From NCBI RefSeq assembly GCF_000585335.1, contig NZ_KK073872.1:723317-787316 (forward strand): DNA of 64,000 bases, given 5' to 3'. How positions within the stretch are numbered: the stretch's first letter is position 1; each line of letters starts with the position of its first letter. The stretch is from Cloacibacillus evryensis DSM 19522 (GTDB lineage Bacteria; Synergistota; Synergistia; Synergistales; Synergistaceae). The notes under the pieces are model-generated. The model saw only the letters and a program-made list of their open reading frames with translations. It was not told the origin of the DNA and searched no databases. This document shows positions 1 to 9,419 of this stretch, one piece after another. Made by a program: the position numbers and the translations under genes.

Positions 1-2
1 TT

Positions 3-299
3 GCGGAGTTGCTTGACGGTGGGGTCGGCGCTTCTCGCCCCACGGTGGAGGCTAAATGGATATCTTATCCTCATCAGGTCGGCCTCTCCGGCAAGGTCGT
101 CGCGCCAAAATTTTATCTGGCGGCTGGCATCTCAGGCGCGGTCCAGCACCTTGCCGGCATGCAGACGGCACAGAAGATCGTCGCCGTCAACAAAGACCCG
201 GACGCGCCGATTTTTAGGGTCGCGGATATCGCCCTCTGCGGCGATCTTACGGATATTTTGCCGAGGCTTGCAGGGCGTATAAGGGAGGAGGCTAGATAA
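3..299 (+). CDS. etfA: Electron transfer flavoprotein alpha subunit, C-terminal part (partial)
   Basis: The reading frame is already open at the left edge and gives about 98 residues of the FAD-binding C-terminal domain of EtfA, with the family signatures [19 protein letters not shown] and [10 protein letters not shown]. EtfA carries electrons between a flavin dehydrogenase and other carriers. The FAD-oxidase gene starts 2 nt after the stop, so the two are translated together. The same pairing recurs at 50668-53914 in this window. The N-terminal part and any etfB lie outside the window. Confidence 0.93.
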   Translation, partial: AELLDGGVGASRPTVEAKWISYPHQVGLSGKVVAPKFYLAAGISGAVQHLAGMQTAQKIVAVNKDPDAPIFRVADIALCGDLTDILPRLAGRIREEAR

Positions 300-301
300 T
301 T

Positions 302-1738
302 ATGGAGGCGAATTTTTCTTATTCTCCGGTCACGGATAATACGGTCGCTGATTTGATCGCAATTTTCGGCAGGTCGGGAGTGTCGGTAGATCGGGAAAAA
401 ATAGAGGCATATTCAAAAGACGAAGTAGCGCCGCATCTGTGGGAGAAGAAATACGAAGCGGAAGTCGTCTGCTTTGCCGAGACTGCGGAGCAGATATCAC
501 GGCTTATGGAATACGCAAACGAATATCGGATTCCCGTGACACCGCGCGGCGCGGGGACAGGCCTCTCCGGCGGAGCGGTCCCCGCATATAAAGGAATAGA
601 ATTGTCGTTGGAGCGTATGAACAGGATACTTGAATTCGACGCGGAGAATCTTACGATGACGGTAGAGCCAGGCGTTATTACCTCTGATATAAACAAAGCG
701 GCGCTGGACAACCACCTGATGTACGCCGGTGACCCGTGCAGCGGCGACGCCTCCTTTATCGGCGGCAACGTAGCGGAAAATGCCGGGGGCAATAAGGTCG
801 TTAAGTACGGCCCTACGGGCAGTCATGTATTAGGCATGGAAGTGGTGCTGCCGGATGGGGCCGTCTCCTGGTTCGGCGGCAAGCGGCGAAAGGATGTAAC
901 GGGCTATGACTTTGTTCATTTGATGGTTGGCTCTGAGGGCACACTTGGAATCGTGACGAAGATAATACTCAAACTTTTGCCCTGCCCCTCATTTATTGTG
1001 GACTTACTGGTACCTTTTGCCGATGTTGGAAGCGCGATAAAAGCGGTGCCGGCCGTCATGACGGAGGGGAAGTGCGTGCCTAGTTCCATTGAATTCATTG
1101 ATAAACAATCGATGGTGCTCACAGAAGAATATCTTCAGACGAAATTTCCGTTTTCGCGTGAGGCCGGCGCTCATTTGATATTGCAATATGAGGGAAATGA
1201 CAGGGAGCACCTTGCCGATGAGATTGAGAAGGTAGGTGATATATGTTTGAAACAGGGGGCGCTGGAAGTATTTGTCGCGGATAACAGAACCACAAAAGAT
1301 AAATTGTGGAAGGGGCGTAAAAGCGTTGCGGAAGCGGTATGGGCGCACGCTCCAATTCAGATAGCCAATGAGGACGTCGTCATTCCTACCAGCCGCGCGG
1401 CCGATTTTATGAAGGAGCTGGAGAATCTATGCCGTGGCGCGGGAATCAAGTATGCCGCTTATGGTCATCTTGGAGACGGCAATATGCATGTGACCTTATA
1501 TCTGGAGAGGGAAGAGAGGGAATGGCGCGAAATTATTGAAGCCGCCAGGCGGAGGCTTTACGCTGTTGTCATAAAATTTGGCGGCACGCTCACCGGGGAA
1601 CATGGCGTCGGGCTGAAGCGTGTGGAATACGTCCCTCTTTTTATCGATAGGGCGCAGATAGAATTGATTCGCAGGGTAAAACTTGCTTTTGACCCAAATA
1701 ACATACTAAATCCCGGTAAGATGGTACCCTGGGAATAA
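302..1738 (+). CDS. FAD-binding 2-hydroxyacid oxidase (GlcD/LctD-type)
   Basis: 478 residues, full length for the GlcD/D-lactate dehydrogenase family. The N-terminal PCMH-type FAD domain has [16 protein letters not shown] (about 78-93), [12 protein letters not shown] and [11 protein letters not shown]. The C-terminal FAD-oxidase domain has GHLGDGNMH and ends in GEHGVGLKR. It probably oxidises a 2-hydroxyacid such as lactate, or runs in reverse, with the adjacent Etf as partner, like the LctBCD complex of acetogens. The substrate cannot be read from sequence. The ATG follows a GGGAGGAGG stretch that lies inside the end of etfA. Confidence 0.88.
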   Translation: MEANFSYSPVTDNTVADLIAIFGRSGVSVDREKIEAYSKDEVAPHLWEKKYEAEVVCFAETAEQISRLMEYANEYRIPVTPRGAGTGLSGGAVPAYKGIELSLERMNRILEFDAENLTMTVEPGVITSDINKAALDNHLMYAGDPCSGDASFIGGNVAENAGGNKVVKYGPTGSHVLGMEVVLPDGAVSWFGGKRRKDVTGYDFVHLMVGSEGTLGIVTKIILKLLPCPSFIVDLLVPFADVGSAIKAVPAVMTEGKCVPSSIEFIDKQSMVLTEEYLQTKFPFSREAGAHLILQYEGNDREHLADEIEKVGDICLKQGALEVFVADNRTTKDKLWKGRKSVAEAVWAHAPIQIANEDVVIPTSRAADFMKELENLCRGAGIKYAAYGHLGDGNMHVTLYLEREEREWREIIEAARRRLYAVVIKFGGTLTGEHGVGLKRVEYVPLFIDRAQIELIRRVKLAFDPNNILNPGKMVPWE

Positions 1739-2063
1739 CGCTCGGAACCAGGATATTTTCCGCGGAGCTTCACCTTTTTAAACGCGGCAGAGAATTGTTG
1801 ATTCATGTCGGTGTCTGACGTGACGACGATTTTCTGCCTCTTTTTTGTCTTTTTGCGATGGCAGTTTTCGCAGCTTGTCGCCCAACAGAGAAGTCCGCCA
1901 TGATTAGGCGCATCGTTGATAGATATCAGACATAAATAGTCGTTAATTTTTAAAAAACAACAAAAATTTACAAAATCTTCCAATTAACGCAAATAATTTG
2001 AAAATTTATCAGCGTGATGAAATATACCTTGACATTTATGTTATGAGGGAATATAGTGAGATT
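1739..2063. other. Intergenic region before the riboswitch
   Basis: No convincing gene. A frame on the minus strand runs back into the oxidase gene but has no recognisable domain or ribosome site. The part after 1920 is AT-rich and leads into the riboswitch promoter. No clear terminator hairpin was seen directly after the oxidase stop. Confidence 0.5.
2029..2057 (+). promoter_or_regulatory. Sigma-70 type promoter of the cobalamin riboswitch
   Basis: TTGACA (2029-2034), a 17-nt spacer and TATAGT (2052-2057). This is a near-consensus promoter whose start, near 2064, lies just before the P1 stem of the riboswitch. Confidence 0.75.
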
Positions 2064-2074
2064 GTAAAATTGAA

Positions 2075-2215
2075 CGGTACGAAAGTAAGGGAATTTGGTT
2101 AAAATCCAAAGCGGCCCCGCCACTGTTACCATGACGAAATCGCGAGATCACTGGGCTTATGCCTGGGAAGATGCGAGAGTAGGATGACTGGAAGCCAGGA
2201 GACCTGTTCGTACCG
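2075..2215 (+). promoter_or_regulatory. Adenosylcobalamin riboswitch
   Basis: All main landmarks of the cobalamin aptamer are present: the closing stem CGGTACGA (2075-2082) with TCGTACCG (2208-2215), the GGGAA...AAAATCC segment, the core AGCGGCCCCGCCACTGT, a CTGGG/GCCTGGGAAG segment, and the B12 box GAAGCCAGGAGACC. The next gene on this strand is aconitase, 345 nt downstream, which is not a known B12 gene. A run of eight T at 2319-2326 has no clear hairpin in front of it, so the switching mechanism is not evident. A separate promoter lies between aptamer and gene. Confidence 0.93.
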
Positions 2216-2359
2216 CAGGGGAATGAATCTGCGCGGGCGGATGCTGTTTCGTGAGCCATTGCTTTTGATGTGATGGACATGTGATGTTGTCTGCGTGGGG
2301 TCGTTTTTGCGGGCGGCATTTTTTTTGTCTTCCCGGTGTTGGGACATGTGTATTGAAAC

Positions 2360-2387
2360 TTGACAAATAAATAATTTTACATATAAA
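2360..2387 (+). promoter_or_regulatory. Promoter candidate for the aconitase operon
   Basis: TTGACA (2360-2365), a 16-nt spacer and TATAAA (2382-2387), in AT-rich sequence about 170 nt before the aconitase start. If it is active, the operon can be expressed independently of the riboswitch. Confidence 0.6.
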
Positions 2388-2559
2388 AGTAATGATATGT
2401 AGTTTACCGGAGTATATTTAAGGCTAATTAGGAGAATATAACGCAAAAGTTGCCGTCAGGGCGATTTAGTCTCCCGGATGTCCTGAAAATAAGACTATGT
2501 GCTGATTTTAAAGAATTTAACTGTTAGTTTCGAAAATATATACAAAATGGCATGAAAGG

Positions 2560-4905
2560 ATGAGTATTTTGATCAAACTGATCGAAAAGGGCGCGTATCT
2601 GCTGAATGGAACGGTGCTGGTGGAGGATATCGAAAAGAAGGGGCTTCCCGCCGTCAATGAGGAGGTCCGCGCCGCGGGGTTCAAGCCGCTAGGGTGGCTG
2701 CCGGAGGATAAGGTAAAGGACTCGCGCGGTACGATAGCGGCCGGCATCATCGCGGCGCATAACGCCGCCGGCACGGAGGATAATTATAAGATCCGCTTCG
2801 ACAGCCTGGCCTCGCATGACATCACTTACGTAGGGATCATCCAGACCGCCATCGCGAGCGGTATGAAAGAGTTCCCCGTTCCCTATGTGATGACGAACTG
2901 CCATAATTCCCTCTGCGCCGTCGGCGGCACGATCAACGAGGACGACCATCTCTTTGGCCTCTCCGCCGCGAAAAAGTTTGGCGGCGAGTTCGTTCCTCCC
3001 CATCTTGCCGTCATACATTCGTATGTCCGCGAGATGATGTCGGGCTGCGGCCGGATGATCCTCGGCTCGGACAGCCACACGCGCTACGGCGCGCTGGGAA
3101 CGATGGGCGTCGGCGAGGGCGGCCCCGAGCTTGTGAAGCAGTTAGTCGGGCGTACCTATGATTTCCCGCGCGCGGATGTCGTCGCCGTCTATCTCACCGG
3201 AGCGCCGCGCCCCGGGGTCGGACCGCAGGACGTCGCGCTGGCGATCATCGGCGCGGTATTCAAGAACGGTTTTGTGAAGAATAAGGTGATGGAATTCGTC
3301 GGCCCCGGTATCGCGAATCTCCCCGTGGAGTTCCGCAGCGGCATCGACGTGATGACGACCGAGACCGCCTGCTGGACCTCCGTCTGGGCGACCGACGACA
3401 AGGTCAAAGCCTATTACGAGAACCACAAGCGGCCGGAGGCCTTTAAAAAACTTGCGCCGTCCGATGTTGCCTGGTACGATGCCGCGATCATAGTCGAGCT
3501 TGACAAGATCAAACCCATGATCGCGCTTCCCTTCCACCCAAGCAATATCTTTACAATAGATGAATTGAACGAGAATCCACGCGATATTTTCCGGCAGGTC
3601 GAGAAAGACGCGCTGAGCAAGATCGAGACGCCTGGGCTCAGCCTTAACCTTGTCGAGAAGGTGTCGGACGATGGTTGCGTCCACGTTGATCAAGGCATCA
3701 TCGCGGGCTGCTCGGGCGGTGTTTTTGACAATATTATCGCCGCGGCGCAGATACTGAAGGGCAAAGATGTCGGCTGCGGCGAGTTTTCACTGAGCGTCTA
3801 CCCGGGAAGCCAGCCCGCCATGCTCGCGCTCGTCAAAAACGGCGCGATCAGCGACCTGATGGAGGCCGGCGCGGTGGTCAAGACCGCTTTCTGCGGGCCA
3901 TGCTTCGGCGCGGGCGATACCCCGGCGAACCACGGTTTCAGTATCCGGCATACGACGAGAAACTTCCCGAACCGCGAGGGCTCAAAGCCCGGCGACGGAC
4001 AGCTTGCCTCTGTCGCGCTGATGGACGCGCGTTCGATAGCGGCGACGGCGGCGAACGGCGGCGTCCTTACGTCGGCGGAAAAGTACGGCGACCTCCTGCA
4101 CGAGACGGAATACAGCTTTGACAGCGGGGTATATGAAAAGAAGGTCTACCACGGCTTCGGCAAGGCCGACGCGAGCGCGGAGCTGATATATGGCCCGAAC
4201 ATCCGCCCGTGGCCGAAGGTCTATCCGCTCGCGGAGAATCTGATGCTCAAGATCGCCTCCGTCATCACCGATCCCGTGACGACGACGGACGAGCTCATCC
4301 CCTCGGGCGAGACCTCGTCGCTGCGCTCCAACCCGATCAAGCTCGCGCAGTTCGCGCTTTCGCGCAAGGACCCGAAGTATGTTGGCCGGGCTCACGAGGC
4401 GCAGGCGCTGGAGGACGAGCGCAGGGAGGCCGCGGAGAACAAGGCGGAGCTTTCCGCGGCGGCAAAGTCGGTGCTTGCGCACGCGAGCGAATCCGACATC
4501 AGTAAGATCGCGCTGGGCAGCTGCATCTTCGCCGTGAAGCCGGGAGACGGCTCGGCGCGCGAGCAGGCGGCCTCGTCGCAGAAGGTGCTAGGAGGGCAGG
4601 CCAATTTCGCGGAAGAATACGCGACGAAGCGCTACCGCAGCAACCTCATCAACTGGGGGATGATCCCCTTCATCGTCGACCCTGCCGACAGGGATAAGTT
4701 CAAGCCCGGCGAGTGGCTCTGCCTCCCCGGAATACGCCGGGCCGTCAGGGACGGCAAAGAAGAGACGGCGGCTTGGATAATCTCGGAGGACGGGCATGAA
4801 AAATCGATAACGGTGAAGATGCCGGGACTTGCGCCCGAAGACAGGGAGATCCTGCTGGCCGGCTGCCTGATGAATTATTACGCGGAACAGAACGCAAAAG
4901 GCTAA
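2560..4905 (+). CDS. acn: Aconitase family hydratase
   Basis: 781 residues. Aconitase landmarks are present: GSDSHTRYG (169-177), a [4Fe-4S] ligand set made of C384 in AGCSGG and the pair C445/C448 in FCGPCFG, then ANHGFSIRHTTRNFPNREG and a C-terminal swivel domain. It should interconvert citrate and isocitrate in the cytosol. It is of the YbhJ-like hydratase subgroup rather than the common AcnA/AcnB, so substrate is inferred mainly from the isocitrate dehydrogenase gene 35 nt downstream. The ATG abuts GAAAGG; an in-frame TTG at 2569 has better spacing and may be the true start. Confidence 0.82.
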   Translation: MSILIKLIEKGAYLLNGTVLVEDIEKKGLPAVNEEVRAAGFKPLGWLPEDKVKDSRGTIAAGIIAAHNAAGTEDNYKIRFDSLASHDITYVGIIQTAIASGMKEFPVPYVMTNCHNSLCAVGGTINEDDHLFGLSAAKKFGGEFVPPHLAVIHSYVREMMSGCGRMILGSDSHTRYGALGTMGVGEGGPELVKQLVGRTYDFPRADVVAVYLTGAPRPGVGPQDVALAIIGAVFKNGFVKNKVMEFVGPGIANLPVEFRSGIDVMTTETACWTSVWATDDKVKAYYENHKRPEAFKKLAPSDVAWYDAAIIVELDKIKPMIALPFHPSNIFTIDELNENPRDIFRQVEKDALSKIETPGLSLNLVEKVSDDGCVHVDQGIIAGCSGGVFDNIIAAAQILKGKDVGCGEFSLSVYPGSQPAMLALVKNGAISDLMEAGAVVKTAFCGPCFGAGDTPANHGFSIRHTTRNFPNREGSKPGDGQLASVALMDARSIAATAANGGVLTSAEKYGDLLHETEYSFDSGVYEKKVYHGFGKADASAELIYGPNIRPWPKVYPLAENLMLKIASVITDPVTTTDELIPSGETSSLRSNPIKLAQFALSRKDPKYVGRAHEAQALEDERREAAENKAELSAAAKSVLAHASESDISKIALGSCIFAVKPGDGSAREQAASSQKVLGGQANFAEEYATKRYRSNLINWGMIPFIVDPADRDKFKPGEWLCLPGIRRAVRDGKEETAAWIISEDGHEKSITVKMPGLAPEDREILLAGCLMNYYAEQNAKG

Positions 4906-4940
4906 AGAACTAATATAAAGTCAAAAAGGAGAAATATGCA

Positions 4941-6146
4941 ATGGCAAAGATCCAAATGAAGACCCCCCTTGTCGAGATGGACGGGGACGAAATGACGCGC
5001 ATTCTCTGGAAGCAGATCAAGGATACTCTGATCCTGCCCTTCGTCGACCTCAAGACGGAGTATTATGACCTCGGACTGAAGCACCGCGACGAGACCGACG
5101 ATAAAATAACGGTCGAATCCGCCGAGGCGACCAAGAAATACGGCGTTGCCGTAAAGTGCGCCACGATCACCCCCAACGCCCAGAGGGTCGAGGAATACAG
5201 CCTCAAGAAGCAGTGGAAGAGCCCCAACGGGACGATCAGGGCCATCCTTGACGGCACCGTCTTCCGCGCGCCGATCATGGTCAAAGGCGTCAGCCCGACG
5301 GTGCGGACGTGGAAGAAGCCACTTACGATCGCGCGTCACGCCTACGGCGACATTTATAAAGATGTGGAGATGAACATCCCCTGCGCGGGAACGCTGAAAA
5401 TGACCTTCGAGCCCTCCGACGGGGACGCCGCGAAGCGTCAGGAAGAGGTCGTCTTTGAATACAAAGGCCCCGGCGTCGCGATGGCGATGCACAATCTGGA
5501 AAAGTCCATCTCCAGCTTTGCGCGCGCCTGCTTCAAATACGCGCTCGACACGAAACAGGACCTCTGGTTCTCGACGAAGGACACGATCTCCAAGAAGTAC
5601 GACCAGACTTTCAAGCTCATCTTTGAGGATGTCTTTGAGAAGGAGTTCAAAGCCGGTTTCGAGAAGGAGGGGATCACTTACTTCTACACGCTGATCGACG
5701 ACGCCGTGGCGCGCGTCATCCGCTCCGAGGGCGGTTTCATCTGGGCCTGCAAAAACTATGACGGAGACGTGATGTCCGATATGGTGGCGACGGCCTTCGG
5801 AAGCCTCGCGATGATGACCTCCGTGCTCGTCTCTCCCGACGGCGTTTACGAGTATGAGGCGGCTCACGGCACCGTCACGCGCCACTACTATCAGCACCTT
5901 GAAGGGAAAGCGACCTCGACGAACCCGATGGCGACGATCTTCGCCTGGAGCGGCGCGCTGCGCAAGCGCGGCGAGCTGGACGGGATAGACGAACTCGTGA
6001 AGTTCGCGGACAAGCTTGAAAAGGCTTCGATCGAAACGATAGAATCGGGGCAGATGACGAAGGACCTTTACGCGATAGCGGAAATTCCGAACAAAAAATC
6101 GCTGACGTCGGCGGAATTTCTTGACGCGATAGCGAAAAAACTTTAA
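4941..6146 (+). CDS. icd: NADP-dependent isocitrate dehydrogenase (eukaryotic-type, subfamily II)
   Basis: 401 residues, matching the homodimeric IDH1/2-like class: [13 protein letters not shown] near the N-terminus, [20 protein letters not shown] for substrate contact, and [11 protein letters not shown] with [11 protein letters not shown] near the C-terminus. It catalyses isocitrate to 2-oxoglutarate plus CO2, or the reverse. AAGGAG lies before the start. It sits between aconitase and citrate lyase, so it probably connects citrate with 2-oxoglutarate and glutamate. No citrate synthase is present in the window. Confidence 0.95.
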   Translation: MAKIQMKTPLVEMDGDEMTRILWKQIKDTLILPFVDLKTEYYDLGLKHRDETDDKITVESAEATKKYGVAVKCATITPNAQRVEEYSLKKQWKSPNGTIRAILDGTVFRAPIMVKGVSPTVRTWKKPLTIARHAYGDIYKDVEMNIPCAGTLKMTFEPSDGDAAKRQEEVVFEYKGPGVAMAMHNLEKSISSFARACFKYALDTKQDLWFSTKDTISKKYDQTFKLIFEDVFEKEFKAGFEKEGITYFYTLIDDAVARVIRSEGGFIWACKNYDGDVMSDMVATAFGSLAMMTSVLVSPDGVYEYEAAHGTVTRHYYQHLEGKATSTNPMATIFAWSGALRKRGELDGIDELVKFADKLEKASIETIESGQMTKDLYAIAEIPNKKSLTSAEFLDAIAKKL

Positions 6147-6155
6147 AACGGAACG

Positions 6156-6181
6156 GGCGTGCGAATACGTTTTCGCACGCC
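6156..6181 (+). terminator. Hairpin between icd and citD (weak terminator or attenuator)
   Basis: GGCGTGCGAA (6156-6165) pairs perfectly with TTCGCACGCC (6172-6181). The following GTCTTTATT is a poor U-tract, so partial termination or mRNA stabilisation is more likely than a full stop. Confidence 0.55.
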
Positions 6182-6207
6182 GTCTTTATTGGAAAGGTGG
6201 AAGGATA

Positions 6208-6576
6208 ATGACACTTCTTCATACGGCGGCCGCCGGGACGCTGGAGTCGTCGGACTGCTATGTCACAGTCTCCCCGGACGAAACATTTAAGCTGAAATAC
6301 AGCGGCGCTAACAGCGAGATTTTCGCCAAGCGCACGGAAAGGCTTGTAAAAAGCGTTCTTGATGAAAATAACATTGCCTGCGCGAATGTGACGATAGAGG
6401 ACCGCGGCGCGATCGAGATAACGATCAAGGCGCGCCTGGAAACGGCGCTGGAGCGTGCTTCGACGCCGGAACATCCCGATCCGTCCGCGCAGGGAGCGGA
6501 CGCTGATGCCGAGTGCGGCAGCGCCGTTCTCGCATCATGGTGGAAATCAGTCACACGCGAGGAGGGAAAGAGATGA
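6208..6576 (+). CDS. citD: Citrate lyase acyl carrier protein (gamma subunit)
   Basis: 122 residues, slightly longer than the usual ~98 because of an Ala/Asp-rich tail. The N-terminal AGTLESSD matches the CitD site; Ser14 should carry the phosphoribosyl-dephospho-CoA prosthetic group. It acts with CitE and CitF to split citrate into oxaloacetate and acetate. A GGAAAGGTGG ribosome site precedes it. The stop overlaps the citE start (ATGA). The cofactor genes citC, citG and citX are not in the window. Confidence 0.9.
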   Translation: MTLLHTAAAGTLESSDCYVTVSPDETFKLKYSGANSEIFAKRTERLVKSVLDENNIACANVTIEDRGAIEITIKARLETALERASTPEHPDPSAQGADADAECGSAVLASWWKSVTREEGKR

Positions 6577-7457
6577 AGGCCAGCCGTTCGATGTTATACA
6601 TCCCGGGAGACGCTCCCGGAATGATCCAGCACGCGCCGATCTTCGGCGCCGACAGCGTGCTGCTGGACCTCGAAGACGCGGTCGCCCTTACGGAAAAGGA
6701 CGGCGCGCGCAGGATGGTCGCCCGTTTCCTTAAAGATTTTGATTTCAAAGATCTTTTTGTAACGGTGCGTATCAACGCCGCGGACACCGAGTTTTTTGAG
6801 GACGACCTTAAAGAGATAATCCCCTGTGCCCCGGAGGCCGTGAGGCTTCCCAAATGCAACGGCCCCGAGGATGTCGTCTCCGCCGATAAAAGGATAAGCG
6901 CGATCGAGGAGCGCTGCGGCATGAGGCACGGCGCGGTCAAAATACACGCGATGATAGAGACGGCGCTGGGGCTGGAGAAGGCTTTCGACACAGCCTCCGC
7001 CTCGCCGCGCGTCACGGCGTTGACCATCGGCGGACAGGACTTTACCGCCGACATGGGAGTGCGTAAGACGAAAGAGGGGCGCGAGCTCTTCTACGCGAGA
7101 TGCAGGGTGGCGGCCGCGGCGCACGCCGCCGGCGTCGACTCATACGATACGGTCTGGGCCGACCTTCAGGACAACGAGGGGCTCCTGCGCGAGACGAAGG
7201 AGATCGTCGGCCTGGGCTTCACGGGCAAAGCCTGCATCCATCCGAGCCAGGTCAGCGTGATACACAAGGCATTCATGCCCGAGGAAAAAGAACTGCGTAA
7301 GGCGATGCGCGTCGTCGAAGCGGCGGAAAAGGCGAAGCGCGAGGGCAAGGGCGTCATCGCGGTCGACGGCAAGATGGTAGACGCTCCCGTTATCGCCCGC
7401 TCCGCCCATCTGCTGGAACTGGCCGAACTCTACGGCTTTGACAGGGAGGCGCTTTAA
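6573..7457 (+). CDS. citE: Citrate lyase beta subunit (citryl-CoA/citryl-ACP lyase)
   Basis: 294 residues from the ATG at 6573, chosen because GGAGGG lies just upstream and because it overlaps the citD stop by four bases. HpcH/HpaI aldolase-family TIM barrel: RSMLYIPGDAPGM at the N-terminus, LLDLEDAVALTEKD for metal binding, VRINAADT, and GFTGKACIHPSQV near the C-terminus. It releases oxaloacetate from citryl-S-ACP. Second gene of citDEF. Confidence 0.93.
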   Translation: MKASRSMLYIPGDAPGMIQHAPIFGADSVLLDLEDAVALTEKDGARRMVARFLKDFDFKDLFVTVRINAADTEFFEDDLKEIIPCAPEAVRLPKCNGPEDVVSADKRISAIEERCGMRHGAVKIHAMIETALGLEKAFDTASASPRVTALTIGGQDFTADMGVRKTKEGRELFYARCRVAAAAHAAGVDSYDTVWADLQDNEGLLRETKEIVGLGFTGKACIHPSQVSVIHKAFMPEEKELRKAMRVVEAAEKAKREGKGVIAVDGKMVDAPVIARSAHLLELAELYGFDREAL

Positions 7458-7458
7458 G

Positions 7459-9021
7459 ATGAAAACAGCAGTAAACTCACTCGGAAGAACAGTCCCGCTC
7501 GAAGTCCCCGGCGTGGGGGCTTTCGCGCCATATTCGACGCCCTTCGGCAGAATATCTTCGCTCGCCGGCCTTTATACAAAACCGCGCACGATCCGCGCGG
7601 CGATGCCCTGCCGCGACAAACGCGCCGCCTCTCTGCGCGCCGCGATCGAAAAATCGGGCCTCACCGACGGCATGACCATCTCCTTCCACCACCACCTCCG
7701 CAACGGAGACGCCGTCATACCCATGGTCCTAGCAGAACTCGAGGCGATGGGCTTCAAAAACCTCACCTTCGCCCCCAGCTCCATACCCGACTCCCACGAC
7801 TGCGTCGCCGACTACATAAAAAGCGGACTCATCGGCAGACTCTACACCTCCGGCGTTCGCGGCAAACTGGGCAAACTCCTCTCCAGCGGCGAAGTAGACA
7901 TCCCCGTCATCATCAGAAGCCACGGCGGCCGCGCCCGCGCCGTCGAAGAGGGCTCCATCAAAATAGACGTCGCCTTCCTCGCCGCCCCCGCCTGCGACTG
8001 CCTCGGCAACATCAACGGCACAGAAGGCCCCTCCGCCTGCGGCTCCCTCGGCTACGCGATAACCGACGCGAAAAACGCCGCCCACGTCATAGCCGTAACC
8101 GACAACCTCGTCCAATACCCCCTCTCGCCGAAAATCTCCATCCCGCAATACCTCGTCGACCAGGTAGTAGTAGTCGGCAGCATCGGAGACCCGGCGAAAA
8201 TAGCCACCGGGGCGGCGCGCATCACGCGCAGCCCCGTAGACCTCCGCATCGCGCAGGACTCCTTCCGGCTCATGAAAGCCGCCGGCATCGTCGAACCCGG
8301 CTTCTCCTTCCAGATGGGAGTCGGCGGAGCGAGCCTAGCCGCCGCCGTCTACCTTGAAGAATACATGGCGGACAAACAAATAACGGGCAGCTTCGGCCTC
8401 GGTGGAGTGGGGGGCTACATGGCGTCCATGCACGACAAAGGCATGTTCAGGACAGTATTCGACGTTCAGTCCTTCGACGCGGCGGTGACAAAATCCATGA
8501 TATCCAACCCGAGCCACATAGAAATAGACGCCTCCTGGTACGCGAACCCCTTCAACGCGGGAGCGCTCGTCAACAACCTCGACTGCGTAATCCTCGCGGC
8601 GCTCGAAGTCGACACAGACTTCAACGTCAACGTCCTAACCGGCAACGACGGAGTGTTGCGCGGAGCCTCCGGAGGGCACCAGGACACGGCGGCGGGAGCG
8701 AAACTCTCGATAATAGTCTGCCCCTCCTTCCGCGGCGGAGTTCCGTCCGTCAAAGACCGGGTGACGACGATAACCACGCCTGGCGAGACAGTGGACGCGA
8801 TCGTGACAGAGCGAGGGATCTGCGTCAACCCGCGCCGCGCGGAACTTCTGGAAGCGGCCCTCAAAGCGAAACTGCCGGTAACGGAAATAACGGAACTCAA
8901 AAAAGAGGTTGAAAAACTGACGGGAGTGCCGGAGCCGATAGAATTCGACTACGGCAAACTGCTTGCCGCCGTGGAATACCGCGACGGAACTCTGATCGAC
9001 GGAGTATACGCGGCGAAGTAG
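7459..9021 (+). CDS. citF: Citrate lyase alpha subunit (citrate:acetyl-ACP transferase)
   Basis: 520 residues, the normal CitF size, starting one base after the citE stop; AGGGAGG upstream supports this ATG. It exchanges the acetyl group on CitD for citrate. The N-terminal GRTVPLEVPGVGAFAPYS and the GASGGHQDTAAGA region match CitF. From about 7700 the third-position pattern changes: lysine, glutamate and isoleucine are nearly always AAA, GAA and ATA, whereas the neighbours prefer AAG, GAG and ATC. The same bias fills nifJ. Confidence 0.95.
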   Translation: MKTAVNSLGRTVPLEVPGVGAFAPYSTPFGRISSLAGLYTKPRTIRAAMPCRDKRAASLRAAIEKSGLTDGMTISFHHHLRNGDAVIPMVLAELEAMGFKNLTFAPSSIPDSHDCVADYIKSGLIGRLYTSGVRGKLGKLLSSGEVDIPVIIRSHGGRARAVEEGSIKIDVAFLAAPACDCLGNINGTEGPSACGSLGYAITDAKNAAHVIAVTDNLVQYPLSPKISIPQYLVDQVVVVGSIGDPAKIATGAARITRSPVDLRIAQDSFRLMKAAGIVEPGFSFQMGVGGASLAAAVYLEEYMADKQITGSFGLGGVGGYMASMHDKGMFRTVFDVQSFDAAVTKSMISNPSHIEIDASWYANPFNAGALVNNLDCVILAALEVDTDFNVNVLTGNDGVLRGASGGHQDTAAGAKLSIIVCPSFRGGVPSVKDRVTTITTPGETVDAIVTERGICVNPRRAELLEAALKAKLPVTEITELKKEVEKLTGVPEPIEFDYGKLLAAVEYRDGTLIDGVYAAK

Positions 9022-9029
9022 AGCTGATC

Positions 9030-9087
9030 GCGGAGAATAAACGCCTGCTGTCTAGAACCCGCGCCGGCGTCTATTCTCCGCTTTTGT
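9030..9087 (+). terminator. Terminator of the acn-icd-citDEF operon
   Basis: GCGGAGAATAAACGCC (9030-9045) pairs with GGCGTCTATTCTCCGC (9066-9081), followed by TTTTGTT. Confidence 0.88.
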
Positions 9088-9419
9088 TATAGTTTTGTAC
9101 TGTCATTGTTTTTCTGCCCCTCTGTATTAGCGGCGCCTTTCTTAAAATTTGAATTTTGTAAAAGCATTTTTATCGAACATCGCAATAAGTAGTTTGTGCG
9201 ATTTTATATGAAAAGTATCTCTAACTTGTTTATATTTTTCCAGTTATGAGATATTATGTAGAACGCTATACGGCGGTGGTTCGAGTATTTGTTTCAGCTA
9301 AGATATATTGAAGCGACACCGTTGGGGGATAGTATTTCCAAAACATGTGCTATGGTAAAACAATTGACAATTAAGAAAAATATCCCTAAATGTTGGGAAT
9401 AATATGGGAGGAACGAATC
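9088..9419 (+). promoter_or_regulatory. AT-rich leader of nifJ with promoter candidate
   Basis: No gene. The stretch is AT-rich and holds TTGACA at 9364-9369, but the -10 region about 17 nt on (TAAATG) is poor, so the exact promoter is uncertain. A strong ribosome site GGGAGGAA (9406-9413) precedes nifJ. Confidence 0.4.

Noticed and set aside
1558-1983. 141-codon minus-strand frame after the first oxidase
   Set aside because: The last third is antisense to the oxidase gene and the rest has no known motif or ribosome site, despite a CWATSCENCH segment.
2221-2345. Rho-independent terminator as riboswitch expression platform
   Set aside because: A T8 run is present, but no stable hairpin could be paired directly before it; only near-repeats of GCGGGCGG were found.
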